Source: Nakamurella flavida (lineage in GTDB: Bacteria; Actinomycetota; Actinomycetes; Mycobacteriales; Nakamurellaceae). Taken from it: a stretch of 64,000 nucleotides of DNA. Below, piece by piece: positions 33,936 to 43,100 of this stretch. Where the stretch lies: assembly GCF_030811475.1 (NCBI RefSeq), contig NZ_JAUSQV010000001.1:2255501-2319500 (forward strand), given 5' to 3'. The notes under the pieces are model-generated. The model worked only from the letters and a program-made list of their open reading frames with translations. It was not told the DNA's origin and searched no databases. Each line of letters starts with the position of its first letter. Position 1 is the stretch's first letter. A program made the translations under genes and the position numbers.

Positions 33936-35054
33936 GTGTTCAAGAAGAACTTCGCGATCGCTGCGGCTGCAGCGGCGGCGGCCGTCGTCCTCGCCGCCTG
34001 TGGCGGCGGCAGCACCGCCGCGACCGGCACCACCTCGGCCGCAGCCACCTCCGCCGCCTCGTCCGCGGCCTCGTCGGCGGCGTCCTCCGCCGCCTCGTCG
34101 TCCGCCGGTTCCACCGCCGCGGCCTCCTCCGCGGCCGGCAGCGGCGCGGCGGAACTCCCGCCCGTCGACCCGGCCGTGCTCGACGGTGCCGTCGTCGGCT
34201 TCGCCCAGGTGGGCTCGGAGTCCGGCTGGCGCAGCGCCAACACCGACAACATCAAGGCCGCGGCCGAGGCCAACGGCGTCGACCTGCAGTTCACCTCCGC
34301 CGAGGGCGACCAGGCCAAGCAGATCGCCTCGATCAAGACCTTCATCACCCAGGGCGTCGACGTCATCGCCTTCTCCCCCGTGGTCGAGACCGGCTGGGAC
34401 GCCGTCCTGCAGGAGGCCAAGGCCGCCGACATCCCGGTCATCCTGACCGACCGCGCGGTCGACTCGGACCCGAGCCTGTACAAGACCTTCATCGGTTCCG
34501 ACTTCATCGCCGAGGGCGAGAAGGCCGCGACCTGGGCCAAGACCGAGTTCGCCGACGCCGACAACGTCAACGTCGTCGTCCTGGAGGGCACCACCGGTTC
34601 CGCCCCGGCCAACGACCGCGCCACCGGCTGGGAGAACGTCCTGGGCTCGGACCCCAAGTTCAAGACCCTGGCCTCGCAGACGGGCGATTTCACCCGTGAC
34701 GGCGGCAAGAAGGTCATGGAGGGCTTCCTGGCCAGCAACCCGGACATCGACCTGGTCTATGCGCACAACGACGACATGGGCCTGGGCGCCATCGAGGCCA
34801 TCAAGGCCGCCGGCAAGGTCCCCGGCAAGGACATCAAGATCGTCACCATCGACGCCGTCAAGGCCGGCATGGAAGCCCTCGCGGCCGGCGAGATCAACTA
34901 CATCGTCGAGTGTTCCCCGCTGCTGGGCGACCAGCTGTTCCAGGCCACCAGCGCCGTCCTGAAGGGCGAGGAGATCCCCGCCCGCATCGTCACCATCGAG
35001 GGCGAGTTCGACCAGGCGCAGGCCGAGGCCGCGCTGCCGACCCGCCAGTACTGA
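33936..35054 (+). CDS. ytfQ: Galactofuranose/arabinofuranose-type ABC substrate-binding lipoprotein (YtfQ type)
   Basis: A 372-residue type-B periplasmic-binding protein. The signal ends in the lipobox VLAAC, followed by a Ser/Ala/Thr linker of about 60 residues. The mature part has VVGFAQVGSESGWRSAN, QGVDVIAFSPVVETGWDAV, QTGDFTRDGGKKVMEGFLA and VYAHNDDMGLGAIEAIKAAG. These closely follow E. coli YtfQ, which binds the furanose forms of galactose and, less well, arabinose. GTG 33936 has GGAGGA upstream. It sits in an arabinose regulon, so arabinofuranose is the likely ligand. Confidence 0.9.
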   Translation: MFKKNFAIAAAAAAAAVVLAACGGGSTAATGTTSAAATSAASSAASSAASSAASSSAGSTAAASSAAGSGAAELPPVDPAVLDGAVVGFAQVGSESGWRSANTDNIKAAAEANGVDLQFTSAEGDQAKQIASIKTFITQGVDVIAFSPVVETGWDAVLQEAKAADIPVILTDRAVDSDPSLYKTFIGSDFIAEGEKAATWAKTEFADADNVNVVVLEGTTGSAPANDRATGWENVLGSDPKFKTLASQTGDFTRDGGKKVMEGFLASNPDIDLVYAHNDDMGLGAIEAIKAAGKVPGKDIKIVTIDAVKAGMEALAAGEINYIVECSPLLGDQLFQATSAVLKGEEIPARIVTIEGEFDQAQAEAALPTRQY

Positions 35055-35066
35055 TCCCCACCCGGT

Positions 35067-35101
35067 GGTGGGCCCGCCCGGACGTCCCGAACGGGCCCAC
35101 C
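35067..35101 (+). terminator. Hairpin between importer binding-protein and ATPase genes
   Basis: GGTGGGCCCG (35067-35076) pairs with CGGGCCCACC (35092-35101) across a 15-base loop. It begins 13 bases after the binding-protein stop. Within an operon this suggests partial termination or 3' protection, giving more binding protein than transporter. The remaining 280 bases to the ATPase gene show no gene. Confidence 0.6.
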
Positions 35102-35384
35102 GCCGGAACCAGCAGACAGCTGCCCAGGTCGGGGCCTCCATCCCACCTGGGCAGTGCTGTCCGGGGACCCGGCGGGGACGCCGGCCCGGGTCGTCACGAC
35201 CCGGCCGGCGCCGAGCCGCCGCCCCGGATCTGCGCCAGACTGGCGCCCGGTCACCCTCACAGGTCGTCCACCGCCTGTCCCGCACCGCATGTCACGCGCC
35301 AGCGCCGGTCGGACGCCACCCCGGTGGCCGTGCCCCGGAAGCGACATCCCCGTCAGGACGAAGTTCACTCCAGGAAGGCCCGTA

Positions 35385-37025
35385 GTGACGCCGACCAGCA
35401 CCGCCGGCTCCCGACCCGCACCCGGGACCACCGACTCCCCCATCGTCTCCATGCGCGACATCAGCATCTCGTTCCCGGGCGTCAAGGCGCTGCAGGACGT
35501 CGCGTTCCGGCTGTTCCCCGGCGAGGTCCACTCGCTGATGGGGGAGAACGGCGCCGGGAAGTCGACCCTGATCAAGGCGCTGACCGGCGTCTACACCATC
35601 GACTCGGGCACCATCTCGGTCGCGGGCCGGGACGTCGCGTTCAGCGGACCCGCCCAGGCCCAGGCCGCCGGGATCGCGACGGTCTACCAGGAGGTCAACC
35701 TGGTCACCAATCTCACCGTCGCCGAGAACATCATGCTCGGCCGCGAGCCGCGGAGGTTCGGCCTCATCGACTGGCGGGCGATGCGCAAGCGGGCCCGTCA
35801 GGTCCTCACCTCGCTGAACCTGGACATCGACCCGGGCTCGCTGCTCGCCTCGCACTCCATCGCCGTCCAGCAGCTGGTGGCGATCGCCCGGGCGGTCGAC
35901 ATCAACGCCTCCGTGCTGGTTCTCGACGAGCCCACCTCGTCGCTGGACGCCCGCGAGGTCGCCGAACTCTTCGCGATCATCCGGAGCGTCCGCGACAGCG
36001 GGGTGGCCGTGCTCTTCGTCAGCCACTTCCTGGACCAGATCTACGAGATCTCCGACCGGATCACGGTGCTGCGCAACGGCGAGCTCGTCGGCGAGTACCC
36101 CGTGGCCGAGCTCCCCCGCATCTCGCTGATCTCCAAGATGATCGGCAAGGACTTCGCCGCCCTGGAGGAGCTCGAGGCGGGCACCAAGCGCGATGCCCGG
36201 GACCGCGTCGAGGGCGGTGCCTTCCTGGCCGCGGACGGCGTCGGGCGCACCGGCTCGGTGCAGCCGTTCGACGTGGAGATCCACCCCGGTGAGGTGTTCG
36301 GCCTGGCCGGTCTTCTGGGTTCCGGTCGCACCGAGGTGGCCCGGCTGCTCTACGGCGCCGACCGGAACGACACCGGCTCGCTCACCATCGGCGGTCAGCC
36401 GGTGAAGCTGAAGAGCCCGCGGGTCGCGCTGGACCAGAAGATCGCCTTCGCCTCGGAGAACCGGAAGTCCGAGGGCCTGATCGGTGACCTCACCGTCCGG
36501 GCCAACATCGTGCTGGCCATGCAGTCCGCCCGCGGCTGGCTCCGCCAGATCCCCCGGCGGCAGCAGGACGAGCTCGCCGACAAGTACATCAAGGCCCTGG
36601 ACATCCGCCCCGCCAACCCCGATGCCCTCGTCCGCAACCTGTCCGGCGGCAACCAGCAGAAGGTGCTGCTGGCCCGGTGGCTGATCACCGAGCCCAAGCT
36701 GCTCATCCTGGACGAGCCGACCCGCGGCATCGACGTCGGCGCCAAGGCCCAGATCCAGAAGCTCGTCGCGACCCTCTCCGACGACGGCATGGCCGTCGTC
36801 TACATCTCCGCGGAGATGGAGGAGGTGCTGCGCCTGTCCCACCGCATCGGCGTCATGCGTGACCGCGTCAAGATCGCCGACATCGTCAACCAGGGAGTCA
36901 CCGTCAACGACATCATGGAGCTGATCGCCCGGACCGGGGAGGCGGCAGCGTCGCCGGACACCTCCGGCGCCCCCGATCAGCACGCGGGTACCCCGTCCGG
37001 ACCCACCGCGCAGGTGAAGGCATGA
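35385..37025 (+). CDS. ytfR: Sugar ABC importer ATPase with two nucleotide-binding domains (YtfR type)
   Basis: A 546-residue duplicated ATPase. The first domain has Walker A GENGAGKST, VYQEVNLVTNLTVAENI and VLDEPTSSLDARE. The second has a degenerate P-loop (GLLGSGRTE), signature LSGGNQQKVLLARW and LILDEPTRGIDVGAK. It lies in CUT2 order behind the binding protein. GTG 35385 has AGGAAGG upstream; the frame opening at 35154 would read through untranslated DNA. ATGA overlap with the next gene. Confidence 0.94.
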   Translation: MTPTSTAGSRPAPGTTDSPIVSMRDISISFPGVKALQDVAFRLFPGEVHSLMGENGAGKSTLIKALTGVYTIDSGTISVAGRDVAFSGPAQAQAAGIATVYQEVNLVTNLTVAENIMLGREPRRFGLIDWRAMRKRARQVLTSLNLDIDPGSLLASHSIAVQQLVAIARAVDINASVLVLDEPTSSLDAREVAELFAIIRSVRDSGVAVLFVSHFLDQIYEISDRITVLRNGELVGEYPVAELPRISLISKMIGKDFAALEELEAGTKRDARDRVEGGAFLAADGVGRTGSVQPFDVEIHPGEVFGLAGLLGSGRTEVARLLYGADRNDTGSLTIGGQPVKLKSPRVALDQKIAFASENRKSEGLIGDLTVRANIVLAMQSARGWLRQIPRRQQDELADKYIKALDIRPANPDALVRNLSGGNQQKVLLARWLITEPKLLILDEPTRGIDVGAKAQIQKLVATLSDDGMAVVYISAEMEEVLRLSHRIGVMRDRVKIADIVNQGVTVNDIMELIARTGEAAASPDTSGAPDQHAGTPSGPTAQVKA

Positions 37026-38167
37026 AGGCCCTCACGTCCAACCGGCTGGTGTGGCCGGCCCTGGTGCTCGTCGCCCTGCTCGTCGCGAACGTGGTCGCCA
37101 ACCCGACGTTCTTCCAGGTGTCCATCCTGGACGGCAACCTCTTCGGCGCACCGATCGACATCCTGCGCCGCGCCGCCCCGATCATCCTGGTGGCCCTGGG
37201 GATGACCCTGGTCATCGCCACCCGCGGCATCGACCTGTCGGTCGGCGCGGTGGCCGCCATCTCCGGGTCGTGGGCGTCGATGTACATCATCGACTCCGGT
37301 GACCGCGGGTCGGTCCGGGTCGTCCTCACCGCCGTCGGCGTCGCCCTGCTCATGGCGCTGGTCGCCGGGGCCTGGAACGGTTTCCTGGTCTCCGTCCTCG
37401 GCATCCAACCCATCGTGGCCACCCTGGTGCTGATGACCGCCGGCCGCGGACTGGCCCAGGTGATCACCGGGGAGAAGATCCTCTACCCGGACAACTCCCC
37501 CGCCTACAAGCTCATCGGCGGCGGCTACTGGCTCTCCGTCCCGTTCTCGATCATCATCGCCGGGCTGATCTTCGCCGGCACCGCACTGCTCACCCGGCGC
37601 ACCGCCCTGGGCACGCTGATCGAGTCGGTCGGCGTGAACCCCGAGGCGAGCAGGCTGGCCGGCATCCGGTCCCGGTCGATCATCTGGATCGTCTACATCT
37701 TCGCCGGGTTGTGCGCCGGCCTGGCCGGCCTGATGCTGACGTCCAACTCGACGTCGGCCGACCCGAACTCCATCGGCCTGTTCATCGAGCTGGACGCGAT
37801 CCTGGCCGTGGTCATCGGCGGGACGTCGTTGGCGGGCGGCCGGTTCTCGCTGGCCGGCACCCTCATCGGCGCCTTCATCATCGAGACGATGGACAATTTC
37901 ATCGTCATCGCGGTGTCCCCGCGCACGACCGACGTGTTCAAGGCCTGCGTGGTCATCGTGGTCTGCATCCTGCAGTCGCCCCAGGCGCGGGAGAAGATCT
38001 CGGCGCTGTTCCGGCGCGGCAAGGGCGGCGGACCGACCCCCGGCGCCACCGCCGATCCGGGCACCGCCGCCGGCACCACGCCGCCCCCGGCCACCGCGGG
38101 GCAACCCGCCGCGGCCGTCGGCGCCACCCCCACCCTGACCCGCTCCACCGGGACGAGGACCTCATGA
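37022..38167 (+). CDS. ytfT: Sugar ABC importer permease (YtfT type)
   Basis: A 381-residue CUT2 permease with about ten predicted helices. It has APIILVALGMTLVIATRGIDLSVGAV split over residues 55-80, QPIVATLVLMTAGRGLAQ and AVVIGGTSLAGGRFSLAGT. The last 50 residues are a Pro/Ala/Thr/Gly tail not needed for the fold. The ATG overlaps the ATPase stop and its own stop overlaps the next permease. Confidence 0.92.
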   Translation: MKALTSNRLVWPALVLVALLVANVVANPTFFQVSILDGNLFGAPIDILRRAAPIILVALGMTLVIATRGIDLSVGAVAAISGSWASMYIIDSGDRGSVRVVLTAVGVALLMALVAGAWNGFLVSVLGIQPIVATLVLMTAGRGLAQVITGEKILYPDNSPAYKLIGGGYWLSVPFSIIIAGLIFAGTALLTRRTALGTLIESVGVNPEASRLAGIRSRSIIWIVYIFAGLCAGLAGLMLTSNSTSADPNSIGLFIELDAILAVVIGGTSLAGGRFSLAGTLIGAFIIETMDNFIVIAVSPRTTDVFKACVVIVVCILQSPQAREKISALFRRGKGGGPTPGATADPGTAAGTTPPPATAGQPAAAVGATPTLTRSTGTRTS

Positions 38168-39216
38168 CCACCGCCGTAGCCCAGGACAAGCCGGCGCCGA
38201 CGCCGACGAACAAGCGCCGCCCGCTGACCCGGTTCCAGCAGTACAGCCAGATCGGCGCCACCGTGGTGCTGCTGGTGATCATGCTGGTGGTCGGTTCGGT
38301 GCTGTATCCCAACTTCACCTCCGGGCAGGCCGTCCTCGACCTGTTCAGCAAGAACTCGTTCCTCATCGTGCTGGCCATCGGCATGACGTTCGTGATCCTC
38401 ACCGGCGGCATCGACCTGTCGGTGGGGGCGGTGATGGCCCTGGGCACCGTGGTCGCGGCCACGCTGCTCCGGGAGGGCTGGCCGGCCCCGGTCGTCATCC
38501 CGGTGGTGCTGCTGGTCGGCGGCGGGCTGGGCTTCCTGGTCGGGCTGATGATCCACCACTTCAAGATCCAACCGTTCATCGCGACCCTGGCCGCGATGTT
38601 CCTGGCCCGCGGTCTGTGCCTCGTCATCACCGACCGGTCGATCGCCATCGACAACAGCTTCTTCCAGTCGATGAACCTGGCGCACATCGATCTGTGGGAG
38701 ACCACGACGACGAACGCCCGCGGCCGTACCCGGGTGAGCGAGATCTACACCACCCCGGCCGTTCTCATCGCGCTGGCCGTCCTGGTCATCGCGTTCGTGG
38801 TGCTGCACTACACGCGCTTCGGCCGCACCGTGTACGCCCTGGGCGGGGGCGAGGCATCGACCAACCTGATGGGGTTGTCGGTGGCCCGGACCAAGATCGC
38901 GGTCTACACGATCAGCGGGTTGTGCGCCGGCCTGGCCGGCATCCTGTTCTCCTTCTACACCGCGTCCGGTGACCCGGTCGCGGGTATCGGGTACGAGCTG
39001 AACGCCATCGCCGCCGTGGTCATCGGCGGCACCCTGCTGGCCGGTGGGTCCGGATACGTCCTGGGTTCGCTGCTCGGGGTGCTGACCCTCGGGGTCATCT
39101 ACGCCTACAAGGAGTTCGACGGCGACCTCAACACCGGGTGGACCCGCGTGATGATCGGTGTGCTGGTGCTGTTCTTCATCGTGCTGCAGCGGATCCTCAT
39201 CCGGCGCAGACGCTGA
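38164..39216 (+). CDS. yjfF: Sugar ABC importer permease (YjfF type)
   Basis: A 350-residue CUT2 permease, second half of the transmembrane heterodimer. It has IVLAIGMTFVILTGGIDL, QPFIATLAAMFLARGLCLVI, VYALGGGEASTNLMGLSV and AVVIGGTLLAGGSGYVLGS. A 40-residue cytoplasmic N-terminus precedes the first helix. ATG 38164 overlaps the YtfT stop (ATGA). Last gene of the importer operon. Confidence 0.92.
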   Translation: MTTAVAQDKPAPTPTNKRRPLTRFQQYSQIGATVVLLVIMLVVGSVLYPNFTSGQAVLDLFSKNSFLIVLAIGMTFVILTGGIDLSVGAVMALGTVVAATLLREGWPAPVVIPVVLLVGGGLGFLVGLMIHHFKIQPFIATLAAMFLARGLCLVITDRSIAIDNSFFQSMNLAHIDLWETTTTNARGRTRVSEIYTTPAVLIALAVLVIAFVVLHYTRFGRTVYALGGGEASTNLMGLSVARTKIAVYTISGLCAGLAGILFSFYTASGDPVAGIGYELNAIAAVVIGGTLLAGGSGYVLGSLLGVLTLGVIYAYKEFDGDLNTGWTRVMIGVLVLFFIVLQRILIRRRR

Positions 39217-39268
39217 CCGGTCGGCCGGCACCCACCCCCGGCGCCCGGCCACCCCTGGCGATCCACCC

Positions 39269-39302
39269 GATGCCCCGCCGGACCACGGTCCGGCGGGGCA
39301 TC
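39269..39302. terminator. Terminator of the furanose importer operon
   Basis: GATGCCCCGCCGGACC and GGTCCGGCGGGGCATC pair perfectly over 16 bp with a 2-base centre (AC), 52 bases after the last permease stop. The strongest hairpin in the window. Confidence 0.8.
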
Positions 39303-39391
39303 GCGCTGTGCCGGGCCGGAGCGGGCGACCCGGGTGCCGAGCAGCCCGCAGCACCGGTCAGACCGGTGTCGGGTGGAGCTACAGTGGGGTG

Positions 39392-39988
39392 ATGACCGCG
39401 CCTGCGATGGGCCCCGCCCTGGCCAAACGCTTCCGTTCCGGGCGGGCCTGCCTGGACTTCGCGCACACCGCCGGTCGCGAAGAGTGGGTGGAGCCCGAAC
39501 TGGTCGTCGACCAGCAGAGCCTGGAACGCTGGCTCGGCCACGTGCTGGGCCTGCGTGGAATCCAGGCGCGACCGGCCGATCTCGCGCCGGCCCGTCGGCT
39601 GCGCGACACCCTCTGGAACCTGGCCCAGGCCCGCATCCACGGCCGTCCGTTCGCCACGGAGGACGTCCGGATCCTCAACACCGTCGCGGCCACGGCCCCA
39701 CCCGTCCCCCGGCTGACCGCCGACGGCACGGCCACCACGGCGGAAACCCCGGCCGCGGCAGCACTCTCGGCCGTCGCCCGGGACGCCATCGATCTGTTCA
39801 CCGGGCCGCTCGCCGACCGGGTCCGCGGATGCGCCGCGGACGACTGCCGGCTGATGTTCGTCGACGCCTCCCGGCCGGGAACCCGCCGGTGGTGCTCCAT
39901 GGAGCGGTGCGGCAACCTGGCCAAGGTTCGTACCCACCGGGGGGCCGCCGCTCCGTCGGCCGACGAAGCGACGCCGCCGTCCCCCTGA
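39392..39988 (+). CDS. CGNR zinc-finger / ABATE-domain transcription factor
   Basis: A 198-residue protein with an N-terminal stress-response (ABATE) domain (SGRACLDFAHTAG near residue 14) and a C-terminal zinc finger. The finger reads CAADDCRLMFVD, then RRWCSMERCGNLAKV, the CGNR motif with four Cys. Such proteins are considered DNA-binding regulators; targets are unknown. No ribosome site is present; TACAGT ends 6 bases before the ATG, a leaderless pattern. Flanked by two terminators, so transcribed alone. Confidence 0.88.
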   Translation: MTAPAMGPALAKRFRSGRACLDFAHTAGREEWVEPELVVDQQSLERWLGHVLGLRGIQARPADLAPARRLRDTLWNLAQARIHGRPFATEDVRILNTVAATAPPVPRLTADGTATTAETPAAAALSAVARDAIDLFTGPLADRVRGCAADDCRLMFVDASRPGTRRWCSMERCGNLAKVRTHRGAAAPSADEATPPSP

Positions 39989-40050
39989 GACCCCCCGGAT
40001 CCCGGACACCCCGCACCGAGGTCACCGCCGCGGCTCCCCCGGGAATGCCA

Positions 40051-40097
40051 CGAGGCTGCCTCCGGCGCGGACGCACATCCGCACGGAGACAGCCTCG
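40051..40097. terminator. Long hairpin between convergent genes
   Basis: CGAGGCTG...CAGCCTCG (8 bp), a C-A mismatch, CTCCG...CGGAG (5 bp) and an inner GCGGA...TCCGC (5 bp) can fold into one long stem. It lies between the CGNR gene and the converging GH43 gene and is probably bidirectional. Confidence 0.65.
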
Positions 40098-40145
40098 GGT
40101 GGACCCCGGGATCGGACCGTGGTGACGGCCCGACCCCGGGGAGGA

Positions 40146-43100
40146 TCAGCGGATCGTGAGGGAGGCCGTGGCGGCGACCGCCGCGTCGGACCCCATTGCG
40201 GTGACGACGAGCGCCCCCTTCGGCTGATCGGCCGGAACGGTCACCGTGACCCGGGCGGCTCCGGTGGCGTCGGTGAGAACCGTGGCCCAGGTTGCGGTCC
40301 CGGTCCGGACCGTCACCCGGTCGTACCGGAGGAACCCGCGCAGGGTGAAGGTGACCGGGGCGCCGGCGGCCACCCGTCCGCCGGACGAGGCGACCAGGGC
40401 GGTCGGCACGTCGGCGGAGATGATCACCGCGACGGACCGCACCGTGGAGAGGTTCCCGGCCCGGTCGGTGGCCCGGTGGGAGACCAGGTGGTTGCCCACC
40501 GCGGCGACCCGCACCGGTCCGGTGACCGCGTTCCACGCGCCGCCGTCGAGCTGGTACTCCACCGCGGCGATCCCCGACACCGGATCCTTCCCCGTGATGA
40601 CCACGTCCACCGGGTTGCGCGGTGTGCCCGACGAAGCAGGGGTGCGGGTGGCCGTCGCCGTCGGGGCCGACCGGTCGATCCGGACGGTCCGCTCCGCCGT
40701 GGACCCCTCCACCAGCACGCTGTTCCGGATGAGCCGGGTCCGGAGCGTGTGCTCCCCGTTCGCCGAGATCGTCGTCGGGGCCGGCGAGGTCCGCCAGGCG
40801 CCGCCGTCGATGCTCAGCTGCGTCCGGTACCCGTCCGCCGCGATGGCACCGGCGGGCAGCGCGACCGCGGCCACCACGGCCGTCCGGTACCACCCGTCGG
40901 CCGAGGCCGCCCCCGACGTGGTCAGGTTCAGCACCGCCTGCGGCACACCGGGATCGACCTCGCCCGCGACGACCACCCTCACCTGCACGGCGCGGTACTG
41001 CTCGGCCAGTTCCTCGGCCGGGGTCATGTTCAGGACGGGGAATCCGTCGGCACGGAAGTGCACCGTCTTCGCCCGGGCGTGGCGACCCGGATCGAAGAGG
41101 CCACCGTCGCCCTGGTCACCGGGGCCGGACACCTCGCCCGCGGTGCGGGAGTGGAACACGATCACCGGGTTGCCGTACTGGTCGACGGTGAACGAGTTGT
41201 GACCGGGGCCGACCTGGCCGGGGAGATCGGCCGATTGCAGGACCGGGTACGGGTTCTTCGTCCAGACCGCCGGGTCCATCAGATCCGCGCCCTCGTCGGC
41301 GGAGAGCAGACCCACCGCGTAGTTGGCGTCCACGGTCGATCCGGAGAACGAGACGTACACCTTGCCGTTCCGCTTGATGACGGCCGGGCCCTCGTTGATG
41401 TTCTGCCCGGCGTTGCGCTCCCAGGCCACGGTGGGGGTGGACAGCAGGATGGACCGGCTGGTCAGCTGGGCCGGGTTCGCCGGGTCGACGGTGGCCATCC
41501 GCAGGGTCGAGGCATTCGGCTTCTCGGCCCAGATCACGTAGTGCCTGCCGGCGTTCTCGAAGTAGGTCATGTCCAGGGAGAACCCGGCGAAGGCCGCGGT
41601 GTCCCCCGGGGCCGCCTTCATCCGGCCGACCTCCACCCACTTGCTCGGATCGGTCGGATCCGTCCCGTTCAGTTTCAGCAGGGCAGGCCGGATGCTGAAC
41701 GGGCCGTTGTCGATGCTGCCGGTGAAGAAGACGTACCAGGTGCCGTCGACCTGGTGGAGTTCCGGAGCCCAGATGTACCGGTTCAGGGCCGGGGAGTCCT
41801 TCTCGTCCCAGATGGTGATCTCCGGTGCGGTGGCCAGACCGGTGATGGTGGCCGACTTCCGGATCGTCACGCGGTCGTACCCCTCGGGGTCGCTGCTGCC
41901 GATCATCGGATAGGACGCGGTGAAGTAGTAGAAACCGTCACTGCCCTTCACCACGTCGGGGTCGGCCCGCTGGGAGACCAGGATGTCCGGGTAGGTCAGC
42001 GGCTGGACGGTGCCGTCGACGGTGTACGTGCCCGGCGCGGCACTGCTCAACGCGGCCACGTCGGCCGGGTCCCAGGTGACCCCCATGGCGGTGGTGTCGC
42101 CACTGGAGTACTGCACCTCCGCGGTGGTGGGCAGTGCCGCCGGCCGCCCCTGCTGCACGGTGACGTCGTCGAACGGCTTCACCCCGGTGTTGACGACGCG
42201 CGCGTAGCGGGCGAGCACCCGATCGATCTCGACCTTCGTCAGTCCGATCGTCGAGACCTCCAGGGCGCCGTCCGGGAACGTACCGGTGACGGCCGGGAAG
42301 GCCGGTGCGAGGACCGCGGGGCCGAAGGTGCGGAAATCCTTCGTGGTGACCTGGTACGTGCGTCCGTCGACGGTGGCCACGAAGTTCAGGCGATACGCGG
42401 CGATCCCGTTGTCGTAGGCCACCGAGAGGGAGGTGGTGGACAGGCCCTGGCCGTTGAAGCGGACCTGGCGCTCACCGGTGAAGGTGATGAGGTCGGCGGA
42501 GTCGTAGACATACACATCGTTCGACCCGTCGACCGTGGCGACCACGCCGAACGACCCGTCGGGCTTGCGGAACACGGTGGGCGCCCCCATCTTCGCCACC
42601 CCCTGGCCGGGGAACAGCACGGGGCGGCCGTTGTTGAGCGCGGTGAACGTGCCGGCACCGGTCGACGCAGCCAGGTGGAGGGCGTCGGTGCGCTCGGTGT
42701 CACCGGGACGGATGTACGAGGCCAACCGACCGGCGTCCGCCGCGAGCACGGTGACCGGGTAGGTGCGCGCCTCGGTCAGCCCGTTCGCCGAGAACACCGC
42801 GGTGAGGGTGACCGGGGTGTCGGCCGCCGGGCGGGTGACCGTGCCGGTGGCGCCGAGCACGGCCGGGTTCGACGACGACCAGGCCACCGCAGCATCGCCC
42901 ACGGAGGTGGGCAGGGTGATGTCCGCGGTCACCACGGCGATGGCGAGATCGAAGCCTTCCGCGGTGATCTGCAGGTTGCGCTGCGGGCTGTCGGCCAGCA
43001 CGGTCACCGGGAAGGCGCGGGTGACGGTGCGCCCGGCCAGCTCGAGCGTCGCGGTCAGGGTCACCGCCACGTCCTCCTGGCCACGCACGACGCGGCCGTC

